From NCBI RefSeq assembly GCF_905147365.1, contig NC_056428.1:38607001-38671000 (forward strand): DNA of 64,000 nucleotides, in the 5' to 3' direction. Shown here piece by piece: positions 11,701-20,198 of the stretch. A model generated the notes under the pieces. That model worked only from the letters and a program-made list of their open reading frames with translations, had not been told where the DNA came from and made no database searches. The number at the start of each line of letters is the position of its first letter. Position 1 is the stretch's first letter. The stretch is from Aricia agestis. Taxonomy: Eukaryota > Arthropoda > Insecta > Lepidoptera > Lycaenidae. The translations under genes were made by a program, and so were the position numbers.

Positions 11701-14700
11701 TAATTTCAAAATAATATTAGCTCGATTCACTCTTTTACAATATAAACGTTTCCCCATTTTTCGTCAAAAGGGATACAAAGTTTTTGGCTCACGTATTAAT
11801 ATATAGATAAAGCAGAAGAATTTGTTTGTTTGAATGCGCTAATTTCAGGAACTACTGGTCCGATTTCAAAAATTCTTTCAGTGTTAGATAGCTCATTTAT
11901 CGATGAAGGCTATTTTATCATGCTAAGACTAATAGGAGCGAAGAACTAAAGGAAAATGTGGAAGAAAACGGGGAAATTATTTGAAACGGCTTATCTCGCA
12001 AACTGCTGGAGCAATTTTTATGTTATTTGGCACAGATGAGAAGTAGACGTGAAAGATCATAGGCTATTTTTTGTGGACTAATAATTTATCTGTGACATGT
12101 CTAATTAACGCGGGCGAAGCCGCGCGGAACGTCTAGTACATAATATAATATGAAATGAAAGCCGGTATCTATGACTAGTATTTGGTGTATATATTATATT
12201 TTTGCCTTCGCGTAGCCGCATGTAAAGTCACTAAGGGTAACGGAAGCCGCCACTTTTTGTCCAAAAGTCGATTATTTGTTGGAAAAGCGAACCAGTGAAT
12301 TGTCTAAACTTATTGAGACACTTTAGTATAAATGTTGTAAAAAAGGATTACGTAATAACTACACAGTACGTGGCACAAGACGTAAAGCTTCATACAATTT
12401 TAATTTGATTTATTATATAACGTTCGAAATTCAAGGCAACTTTTTTTTAACTGTCAACATCCCTAAAGAAATTTGAATAAAAATCATAAAAGTATAATAT
12501 ACTTTTAAGAAATATTTCTAAAACACAATTTTAAAGTAAATATTGTTTCGCGTTATTGAGTTTCAAGGCTTCTAACCTTGATCTTCACCATCTTATATTG
12601 ACCATAAACAAGGATGCCTAGGGATTGCACTTTACGAGCGCATAAAGCAGCCGCACCTAGAATATAATATGAAACATAAGGCTGCTTGCATACGCTAGGC
12701 AAGCGGTTTGGCAAACAAGCAAAACCTGGCGTCTCTTTATAGTGTAAGAAGCAAGGCCTGCTGAGGAATATACGTAGCGAATGCTGGTGCTTGTAGTTTT
12801 TAAGCCACGATTAACTTGTGTATATATTCGGAAAATCCACGTGGCTTAACGATGGTATAGCACGTGCCAGGGTGGAGAAACAATAAAGTCAGTGAAGAAA
12901 CCTTGCATCAATTAGTTAATTGTATACGTGCAACGAGTGTTTGAAACTTTTCTTTTCTCCTTTATTTAATATTTGCATTTAATTTATTGTCACTTCCACA
13001 TTTTTTTGTCGAACAAGTAACAGAGGACCTCTTCTTACATGTTTAGAGAAGTACCATATTTAACCAAAACATCTCTTTAAAAAAATTATCCTTGGTACGA
13101 AAAACCTATACCTATACAAATATAGCAAAAAAAGGATATGGGCGAATAGCCGTCTATAGACGGCCCCAAATTACATAAATAAAAAAAAACAAAATATCTG
13201 TAGACATCGCGTTCGTGTTCAATATCTAATTTTTACTATGTCTAATCTCCAGGGTTTTTAGGGTAGAAATTTTGACATGTAAAGGTGATCACACATTCAT
13301 CAGCAGTCAGCACGCACACGCCGATCGCGCCGCATTTTAGAATTGGTTGAAATGATTTGAAACCTCGCACATCGCATACGGTGCTGACAAGTGTGCGATT
13401 AGGGTACTTACATATAAATCAGTTTGCTTGAACTCACTTTAATTGTCAGCAGACGCTAGAAGAGTTCGGGGGGCGGTGGTTCGCGCTACAGCAGATCACC
13501 ACTATGCTGTTCCACACCAACTTTGGCATCAACTTCCTGTTATACTGCCTGAGCGGACAAAACTTCAGGCAGGCTCTAATGAACACTATGCCGTGGGTGC
13601 GAGCACGAGCCAGACGAAGCATCGCCGTGAGACATGCTACGATACAACAGGGCAGAGCTGGGAGTCTCTCGAGTAAGTATTGCTTGACATGCTACGATAC
13701 AGCTGGGCAGAGCTGGGAGTCTCTCGAGTGAGTATTGCTTGACATGCTACGATACAGCTGGGCAGAGCTGGGAGTCTCTCGAGTGAGTATTGCTTGACAT
13801 GCTACGATACAGCTGGGCAGAGCTGGGAATCTCTCGAGTGAGTATTGCTTGACATGCTACGATACAGCTGGGCAGAGCTGGGAGTCTCTCGAGTGAGTAT
13901 TGCTTGACATGCTACAATACAGCTGGGCAGAGCTGGGAATCTCTCGAGTGAGTATTGCTTGACATGCTACGATACAGCTGGGCAGAGCTGGGAGTCTCTC
14001 GAGTGAGTATTGCTTGACATGCTACAATACAGCTGGGCAGAGCTGGGAATCTCTCGAGTGAGTATTGCTTGACATGCTACGATACAGCTGGGCAGAGCTG
14101 GGAGTCTCTCGAGTGAGTATTGCTTGACATGCTACGATACAGCTGGGCAGAGCTGGGAATCTCTCGAGTGAGTATTGCTTGACATGCTACGATACAGCTG
14201 GGCAGAGCTGGGAGTCTCTCGAGTGAGTATTGCTTGACATGCTACAATACAGCTGGGCAGAGCTGGGAATCTCTCGAGTGAGTATTGCTTGACATGCTAC
14301 GATACAGCTGGGCAGAGCTGGGAGTCTCTCGAGTGAGTATTGCTTGACATGCTACGATACAGCTGGGCAGAGCTGGGAATCTCTCGAGTGAGTATTGCTT
14401 GACATGCTACGATACAGCTGGGCAGAGCTGGGAGTTTCTCGAGTGAGTATTGCTTGACATGCTACGATACAGCAGGGCAGAGCTGGGAGTCTCTCGAGTG
14501 AGTATTGCTTGACATGTTACGATACAGCTGATCAGAGCTGGGAATCTCTCAGTATTGCTTGACATGCTACGATACAGCTGGGCAGAGCTGGGATTCTCTC
14601 GAGTGAGTATTGCTTGACATGCTACGATTCAGCTGGGCAGAGCTGGGAGTCTCTCGAGTGAGTATTGCTTGACATGCTACAATACAGCTGGGCAGAGCTG

Positions 14701-15640
14701 GGAATCTCTCGAGTGAGTATTGCTTGACATGCTACGATACAGCTGGGCAGAGCTGGGAGTCTCTCGAGTGAGTATTGCTTGACATGCTACGATACAGCTG
14801 GGCAGAGCTGGGAGTCTCTCGAGTGAGTATTGCTTGACATGCTACGATACATCAGAGCAGAGCTGAGAGTCTCTCGTCACTCGAGATTGCCTGAACAGGC
14901 GGAAGTTTAGGCAGGCGTCAGTGAACAAACCATGCATGTTTGTGAGGGTTAGATGTAACTGAGACTTAACTCTCAGTACAAAATAGAACATACGAACAAC
15001 TTACAAACGCGCCGCCACCCTTCTCTAAACCTCATTGTTGTCATTGTAACTTAGTTTCTTGATGGCAATTGATGTTCGAAATTATTGAAATACAATCTTG
15101 TACTATTTCCAATAAGTGTATTTACTATTAACAAAGTATAAGCTTCTGTACTCGCTCTTTGACTATCTTCCGTCGTCGACCCAGTCCACACGGGCGTTGC
15201 GTCGACGCAACGTTATTACGAAGCAGTCTTAACGTCAGCACCCCCTCCCACTTCGTCTCGGGGGCTGCTGTCCGTCATGTATGCGTTGCGACGACGCACC
15301 TTAGTTATTTGTATGTAAAACGCAAAGGCAGCGCTGCGTCGACGCAACGCTGACGAAACGCTGACGCAACGCGCCGTGTGGATTGGCTCTAACAGTACAG
15401 TCTATTCCAGGTACATCAGCATTCTACGTGAGCAACGGGACCGACGGGACGCTCGTCGCGGAGTCGTTACGTCGTCGTCGCGAGGAACACTACATATTCC
15501 GTTGGATATTCGACAACAGCCGTCAACGGACTGACCTACCGTGTGTAGCTTTAGGAACGGAAGCGTTAGAGATGCGAGTCTTCAATCCGGCGAAAGACAG
15601 GGTTACGAATAAGCCCTACTTCTGTACCACACAATTTTAA
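7906..15640 (+). CDS. Class A neuropeptide GPCR, CNMamide-receptor-like
   Basis: Exons 7906-8763, 13450-13672 and 15411-15640 join in phases 0 and 1 to give 436 residues. The product is predicted to be a plasma-membrane peptide receptor signalling through G proteins. Visible landmarks are N-glycosylation sites N10, N17 and N20; the TM1 G50-N51; TM2 LALSD ending at D79; the C106-C179 disulfide pair; TM3 ERF (130-132) in place of DRY; a basic third loop; TM6 FNLP (270-273) in place of CWxP; and TM7 N314-F-L-L-Y318 in place of NPxxY. Helix 8 is SGQNFRQA. The start ATG lies in a gccgcgccatgg context. Class A peptide receptor is firm. The CNMamide-receptor assignment rests on remembered likeness of the TVERF, CTVARAR and NFGINF segments, and other insect peptide-receptor groups remain possible. 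Intron 2 carries the unusual donor-bearing minisatellite. Confidence 0.85.
9679..9737. repeat. Hairpin, 20-bp perfect arms
   Basis: ttttactaaaatgttttaat at 9679-9698 is the exact reverse complement of 9718-9737. The loop is 19 nt. It is probably the remnant of a small fold-back element. Confidence 0.8.
10075..10346 (+). mobile_element. tRNA-derived SINE, copy 1
   Basis: The tRNA-like head ctctgtggctcagtgaatga contains an A box. The B box has decayed to gggttctaatcg. The body includes ggatgtgtatt, tttccgtta, taacacaagtccttcag and acgtggtgtgaagcgtccat, and ends in an (att)n tail. The same family occurs at 37363-37640, where the B box is intact. It is not a functional tRNA gene. Confidence 0.8.
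10343..10990. repeat. Retroelement-like repeat fragment
   Basis: The fragment opens with actagcgaacccgccccggc, a motif common in lepidopteran dispersed repeats. It contains the 3'-region phrases cgattcagcagttttgac and tcaaaatccgttgcgtagtt. Related scraps occur at 21391-21575 and 30099-30215. No coding frame survives. The boundaries are approximate. Confidence 0.45.
11205..11795 (+). repeat. Old dispersed repeat interrupted by a Helitron
   Basis: 11205-11293 plus 11496-11795 match, in inverted orientation, about 46815-47215 (shared landmarks: tattgactttatcatat, gtctctgggactcagctgat, acttcaaccataaataaaag, aatattagctcgat). The 47 kb copy is uninterrupted and so shows the empty site of the Helitron at 11294-11495. 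Confidence 0.8.
11294..11495 (+). mobile_element. Non-autonomous Helitron, 202 bp
   Basis: The element begins TCCATACTAATATTATAAAT and ends GCGTCATCTAG. The 3' hairpin CGCAAC-gga-GTTGCG lies about 8 bp before the CTAG terminus. The uninterrupted paralogous sequence at 47101-47130 shows that it inserted between A and T without duplicating the target, as known for Helitrons. A (tgtc)n stretch follows the 5' end. Related copies are at about 18739-18930 (minus) and 36686-36893. Confidence 0.85.
11806..12136 (+). mobile_element. Non-autonomous Helitron, second family
   Basis: The 3' end is ttaacgcgggcgaagccgcg then cggaacgtCTAG followed by T, with a GC hairpin just inside. The interior contains gaactactggtccgatttc and gttagatagctcatttatcg. 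Related copies are at 45793-46083 and partial ones at about 55746-55920 and 63690-63830. The 5' end is approximate. Confidence 0.75.
13281..13403. mobile_element. MITE family C, copy 1
   Basis: The termini are aaaggtgatcacacattcat and the complement of gctgacaagtgtgcgatta. The interior is rich in cgcacgc and gcgccgc. Sister copies are at 43131-43330 and 58789-58904. It ends 46 bp before the exon 2 splice acceptor of the receptor. Confidence 0.75.
13450..13672 (+). CDS. Receptor exon 2 (TM7, helix 8)
   Basis: The acceptor ttgtcag precedes CAG at 13450 in phase 0. The exon encodes residues 287-360 plus one base of codon 361: extracellular loop 3, TM7 (NFGINFLLYC), helix 8 (GQNFRQAL) and the start of the tail. 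It ends in ...tctctcga before gtaagt at 13673. Its last 42 nt (13631-13672) form the exonic part of the following minisatellite unit. Confidence 0.85.
13631..14875 (+). repeat. 55-bp minisatellite, 23 copies, carrying splice donors
   Basis: Units start gacatgctac at 13631, 13686 and then every 55 bp, with one 50-bp unit at 14511, to 14836. Each unit is 42 nt of exon 2 end, a donor-like gagtgagtat (gagtaagtat in the first) and tgctt. Copy 1 spans the real exon-intron boundary, and copies 2-23 are intronic. The unit at 14511 has lost gagtg, and so its donor. The last unit has ctctcgtcactcgag in its place. Variants ggagtctc and ggaatctc alternate through most of the array, which points to a 110-bp higher-order unit. 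Confidence 0.97.
14887..14962 (+). pseudogene. Decayed duplicate of part of exon 2
   Basis: Immediately after the last minisatellite unit, attgcctgaacaggcggaag and onward aligns with exon 2 at about 13543-13600. In frame it reads YCLNRRKFRQASVN against YCLSGQNFRQALMN in the live exon, then diverges and meets TGA at about 14960. It lacks the upstream TM7 part and has no convincing acceptor. It is best read as the remains of a segmental duplication that also seeded the array. Confidence 0.7.
15181..15386. mobile_element. MITE rich in gcgtcgacgc, abutting exon 3
   Basis: The termini are ccagtccacacgggcgttgc and the complement of gcaacgcgccgtgtggattgg. The interior carries several gttgcgtcgacgcaac-type palindromes. 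It ends 24 bp before the exon 3 acceptor, so the acceptor's branch point must lie at or inside its edge. Confidence 0.85.
15411..15640 (+). CDS. Receptor exon 3 (C-terminal tail)
   Basis: The acceptor tctattccag precedes gt at 15411. With the single base from exon 2 this restores codon 361 (agt). The exon adds residues 362-436, a basic cytoplasmic tail with SLRRRREE, then TAA. Phase agreement and GC-rich codon use support it. The tail is not conserved enough for me to confirm it by family knowledge. Confidence 0.7.
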
Positions 15641-16378
15641 ATAACTGCCATTTTAACTAGTATCGCCATCGTAATCACTCGTTTTGAAGGTGTATGGACA
15701 AAATGATATTATATTCATAAAGATAAATCGAGTGCTTAGTCAAAATGCATGCGCCAGTTTGATAGCGGACCTCTAGACGATCACGTATTGCACAATTTTA
15801 TTGGCCATCTAGAGCTAATATTGAACGCACCCGCCTTTCAATCTTATTGTCAAATGAATTGTTCACTAAAATATTGTTCAATATTATTGTAGGTCTAGGG
15901 GATCTATTAATGGGAGATGACAAAAATGTATGGGATTTGACATAAGGCATCATAAGTGTCATGGCGCCTAGGATGCTTTATGTCAAATCCCCGCACATTT
16001 TTGACATTTAACTTCGCTACCGAAATAGGTGATTCATGCATTTTGAATAAACACTCAGATATTAGCTTTTCCTGCATTGATTAAACTCATTTCTACGATG
16101 GTCATGCTACGCTTTATACAATTTTACACAATATTATCACTAGTCAAGATGTAGAATAAGTATATTTTTACATTTTATGATTATTTTTTCTACGGAAGCT
16201 CTAGATTTTACTAAGTAGAAATGTAAATATTTTTAAAAAATTGATCTCGAGTACTGCCATATATTTGAATTTTTTATATTGCAGAATATATTTTATTGAT
16301 GAAAATTAATCGTCTAGTCCAAAAAGTGATTTTACAATAAGACTATTTATACATTTATAAGTCATTATTACTGTTGTA
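15641..16378 (+). other. Putative 3' UTR and flank of the receptor
   Basis: The first AATAAA after the stop is at 16046-16051 and is a candidate polyadenylation signal. A fold-back of about 88 bp sits at 15918-16005 (gacaaaaatgtatgggattt paired with aaatccccgcacatttttg), inside the putative UTR. Nothing else is recognised. Confidence 0.4.
15918..16005. repeat. Fold-back element
   Basis: gacaaaaatgtatgggattt then gacataaggcatc pairs imperfectly with the complementary bases at about 15970-16005, leaving a short loop around gtcatggcgcc. If the receptor mRNA extends to the AATAAA at 16046, this would form a stem in its 3' UTR. Confidence 0.65.
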
Positions 16379-16569
16379 TACAACGTGTAACAAAACTAAG
16401 TGATAATAATTTAGGGTGTGTATGTGTCCCTTATAGAGTTCACTGTGAAGGAGCAATTTTTTTTGTTATTTGCATGGGCTAGCGCTCCAGCGCCAGGAAC
16501 GTTGCACTCTATGCAAGTGACACATACACATTACACACCCTACAGAACTTAGTTTTGTTACACGTTGTA
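16379..16569. mobile_element. MITE family T (tacagggtgtaacaaaa), copy 1
   Basis: The ends tacaacgtgtaacaaaacta and the complement of tagttttgttacacgttgta are inverted repeats. The subterminal motif is ttagggtgtgtatgtg. Other copies are at 30897-31072 and 39122-39682, with a half copy at about 31098-31200. Confidence 0.75.
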
Positions 16570-17478
16570 CTGTATTAGCAACAGCATCGATTCGTATTAC
16601 ATATTCGAAGGCCATTTGTCTTTAAAATAAAAATTTCACCTTTCCGAAGATAATGTATGTCAAGTCAATTTCCTAGAACGAATGCATTTCTAATACTGTA
16701 AGTGCATATTATTATGTCGCAACGTAAATTGATAGACATCGCATAGATTACCTATTTTTGTATGATACAACGTTTCTATTTATCGGTCTAGGCTAGTCAT
16801 TTCGTATATTAATTTAGTATAAGGTTATATTAGCGATTTTATACATTATATTTTTTTTGTATTATGGTATAAGATAGGCTTATTGTATTGAGTAGAAGTT
16901 GTAAGTCGAATATTTATCTGTAAGAACAATTTTTTGTAATGTAAATTTTTCACTTCGTATTTATAAGAAAAAAAAAAAAACTTTTCGTAGCACTACGCTA
17001 AAAGTAAAGCGTAGGATGGTGGGTGTAGTAAGTAGGGCTTTACGTAGCAAAGCTTTTCTTACGTCAGTATGCTACGCGTTGTCGTAGCACTTCTACGAAT
17101 TTTCATAGCAGTTGTCTACGTCGTTCAAACGGTACGAATAATTATTATAGTAGGGAAGGAGATTGTGCTAATTGTGTAGTCACTCGAGCGTCATGGAGAT
17201 CTAGTAGGTTTTTTACATAAGGTAAAACTGATAAAAAATGTGGGTTCAGAAACTGCAGCCATTTTAAAGTATTGCAAAAGAAAATAAATTCAGAAAATTG
17301 CTTATTTAGGTAAGTAAATTATAAATATGTTTTAGACAACAAGGACTAAATCATTTAGTTTAGTGCAAAATGAAATATCTGCGAATCTTAGTTAGGAAAA
17401 TATGAAGCTTTATTTTTTATATTTTAAAATGACCCTACAGACTTACCTAACCTTTGAATCGTCGGTGCTTTATATGGA
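16570..17478. other. Gene-free stretch
   Basis: No gene is seen. Around 16985-17110 several tacgtagca and gtagcactacg segments form a small cluster of imperfect direct and inverted repeats, similar in style to 5070-5165. The rest is AT-rich and unassigned. Confidence 0.45.
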
Positions 17479-17546
17479 AGCTTCTTTGGGGTATACCCCA
17501 AAGAAGCTATATATAGGGGATGTTTAGTATGCTAAACATCCCCTAT
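17479..17546. repeat. Two adjacent palindromes
   Basis: 17479-17508 is a perfect 30-bp palindrome centred on ggggta-tacccc. Four bases later, 17513-17527 and 17532-17546 are perfect 15-bp inverted arms (ataggggatgtttag) around tatg. The two are unrelated in sequence. Confidence 0.9.
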
Positions 17547-18734
17547 GAGAAATTTGATTTCAATACCATGACAACTAGACACAATATGTCGGAACTCGGA
17601 AGCCTATACAAGCTTAATGTGACACGCTCGTGCTTGACCCGAAATCCCCTCTTCCCCTCCCCAACTATAATAAAAACTAAGGAAGAGTAACTGTGTCAAA
17701 AAATTTGTTCCGCTTCTACAAAATGTGACCCGAATACATGCAAGAATTTCGGTAGTTATAGAAGTGACAATTATTGTCAACGGATTTATTTTGTCAAATT
17801 GAATTTAGTGTTTCGTGGCTATTGTCATATTATTTTAGTGTGCGAAAAGAAGCTTGAGAACCAAATTCAAAACGATTGAAGTTACATTTCCTTAGTTTTT
17901 ATTATTCGTAGTTCAAACGTATCTTTTATTAGCCTCCGATCAAGAATCGGTTGCTAAAAACCCTCAATGTATTAAAAGTATCGGAGGAGAGTGGAAAAAG
18001 ACTGAATCGTATAAGACATATTACCTATTACAGGTCTCTAGAGTCTAGATGATGGGCTATAACCTAAACTCGATTATAATTAATGTAAATCTAAGAGTAT
18101 TTTGTGAATTTGGTACGTGTTTATTTAAAAAAATTTATTAAGAATTACTTAGATATTTAAATTGTAAATATTATTCATGTTTAAACATGTAAGGCTACGA
18201 CTTAATATTTAATCGATGTCTATATAAAATGTTGCCTATGAGGCATATTAGAATTAATTAAATATAAGAGATACATTTTGATACTACAAAAATACAATAT
18301 AATATTTTTCTACATTAGAATAAAGGAAAAGTCCAGAGCCGCGTACACTTATGATACTTAAAATATGAATGTGTAAATAATATCATAAAAGTAAATACAA
18401 TATTTAGTATATCGAAATAGATTTAGGTTAGGTTTGGATATTATCAAAATCTTAACCCGCATTTAAAAACATCACGGTTATTATGACCCAACCTAGCAGA
18501 CGCCGGGTTAATATATGTTAGACTTCTTTTGACGCTAAATAAATATCTTATCGTTTAAATAACATGCACTTCAAAACTAATAACTACTAAACTCACATTA
18601 TTTCGATAGTAAGCACGTCTCCCGTTATCAAAAACATGTCTTGGAAGATTTGTACGGATCCTAATAAGATCGTGAACATAACAATTAACCTTGACGGCGC
18701 GGTGGCTGCTCGTTTCATCCGCTCAATTTATTGT
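17547..18734. other. Gene-free stretch
   Basis: AT-rich DNA. 17680-17800 resembles the flank at about 230-310 (ctctttcttagtttt, acacagttac, aaattttttgacac) in inverted order, so it is part of the same X/Y repeat landscape. No frame or splice structure is convincing. Confidence 0.4.
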
Positions 18735-18935
18735 GAAATAGAAGACGCCCGCAACTCTGTTGCGCTAAAATTCATTTATCGCGTACCGTACCATTTCCGG
18801 GATGAAAAGTATCCTATGTCCTTTCCCGGGACTCTAAGTATCTCCTTCCCAAATTTCAGCAAAATTTGTTTGGGCGTGAAGAGGTAACAGACAGACAGAC
18901 ACACTTTCGCATTTATAATATTATAGTTTAGTATA
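18735..18935 (-). mobile_element. Non-autonomous Helitron, minus strand
   Basis: Read on the minus strand, it runs from near 18935 (ataatattataaatgcgaa, then a gtctgtctg run) to the 3' hairpin cgcaacagagttgcg and gggcgtc near 18740. This is the same family as 11294-11495. The CTAG terminus has decayed. Confidence 0.65.
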
Positions 18936-19229
18936 GTATGAGTTCTGTTGCTTACGTCGACTGATCACTGAAGCAAACTGTTAGGGCAACATCGTTCTGT
19001 AGCAGTATGTCGCCGCAGCGTTAAAGCTCCGACGTTTTACATACATATTCCATGCATAGATTTTCTGTGCGGCACCACCCGGGTGAAAAAGGAATTCCGG
19101 TGGAACCGTACATTTTTCCGCAAGTGAGAGGAGCTATGTCCTTCTATGCCACATTTGAACGTGGCATCGCGTCCGGTCGCAATGTTTTGAATTTTGACGG
19201 ACAGAAAAAGATTGACACGCTACGATGCC

Positions 19230-19725
19230 GGGTCAATTCAGACCGCAACGCGACGCGTAAACGCATACCTAACTTTGTATCGATTTGACAGATTTGCAAG
19301 ACGTCTCACGCAATTGAAATCTGCCAATTTAGTACCTACAAATTAAAGCAGCCCGCAAACGATCAAATTGTTTGTCAAACTTTACGTGTTTGTCAAACAG
19401 TTTGATAGTGTACAGCTTTGTTTGAAGCGTTTGTCAAACAAACTACGTGTTTGACCTGTTTGAAGAAAATTTGGATTTGCGTAGCGTTTGACAAACGTGT
19501 TTGAACGTGTTCCGCTGTATTTGTCAAACAAGATGTCATGATCTCATACCGATTCCAGCTAATCGTTTGACAAACTTGTTTGATGCACGTTTGTTCGTCT
19601 GCGCTGCTGTTTGATGAAAACGTAAATTACATCAAACATGTTCGTCAAACAAATTTGATCGTTTGCGGGGTACTTTAGAAATGCATCTACGGTTTGTCAT
19701 AAAAAATACAAAATTAATTACAATT
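19230..19725. mobile_element. MITE family G (gggtcaattcagaccgcaac), interrupted
   Basis: The left end gggtcaattcagaccgcaac is at 19230. The interior runs gacagatttgcaagacgtct and tacctacaaatt, and resumes after an insert with agaaatgcatctacg. The intact sister at 57175-57317 shows the uninterrupted order. The right end is truncated. Confidence 0.75.
19346..19675. mobile_element. MITE nested in family G, TA target duplication
   Basis: The ends are aagcagcccgcaaacgatca and the complement of tgatcgtttgcggggtactt. The interior is full of tttgtcaaac and gtttgacaaac in both orientations. TA flanks both ends (19344-19345 and 19676-19677), and the intact family G copy at 57 kb has a single TA there. 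Confidence 0.85.
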
Positions 19726-20198
19726 GGATGACAAATTATTATGTACTAAGGTCTACCAGGATCTGATGGCAAATTTGGATGACAGATTTTCAAAAAATAT
19801 TCTTGATCATTGGATAAATTTTTATATTTGCATGTTTCACACACAGAATCAGCCGCTATAAGGAAAAAAAGGATCAAAATGTTTTATTCCAATTACCCCG
19901 GTATTGCTAGAGTCAATTTCTTTTCTCTTAAGAAGAGCTTTTAAAAGCTTCGACATATTAATACTCCTGGAAACATCCAATTACGGGTTAAAAATAAAAA
20001 GAAGGATACATTGTAACTGAAAAAGTAATTTAATATATTATAAGCCATATCAACTCAATTTCAATTTACTTTGCATGAAATGTATGAATTAAAATCATTA
20101 TTAAAGTATGATGATCTTGTAGTGTGGTAAACATTTTAAAATAAATGACGGTTTCTCTTTTGTCGAATCGCGAAGGTCCATTATCACATTTAAAAAAA

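Larger units (their letters stand above)
8764..13449 (+). other. Receptor intron 1 (4.7 kb)
   Basis: The intron is bounded by gtaagt at 8764 and ttgtcag at 13443-13449. It holds a perfect 20-bp-arm hairpin (9679-9698 with 9718-9737), a tRNA-type SINE, a retroelement fragment, a Helitron inside an older repeat, a second Helitron and a MITE that ends 46 bp before exon 2. These are listed separately. Between 12137 and 13280 I see no further feature. Confidence 0.8.

Noticed and set aside
13631..14875. Regular repeats resembling a CRISPR array
   Set aside because: Units are directly tandem with no unique spacers, the unit is host exon plus intron, and the DNA is eukaryotic.
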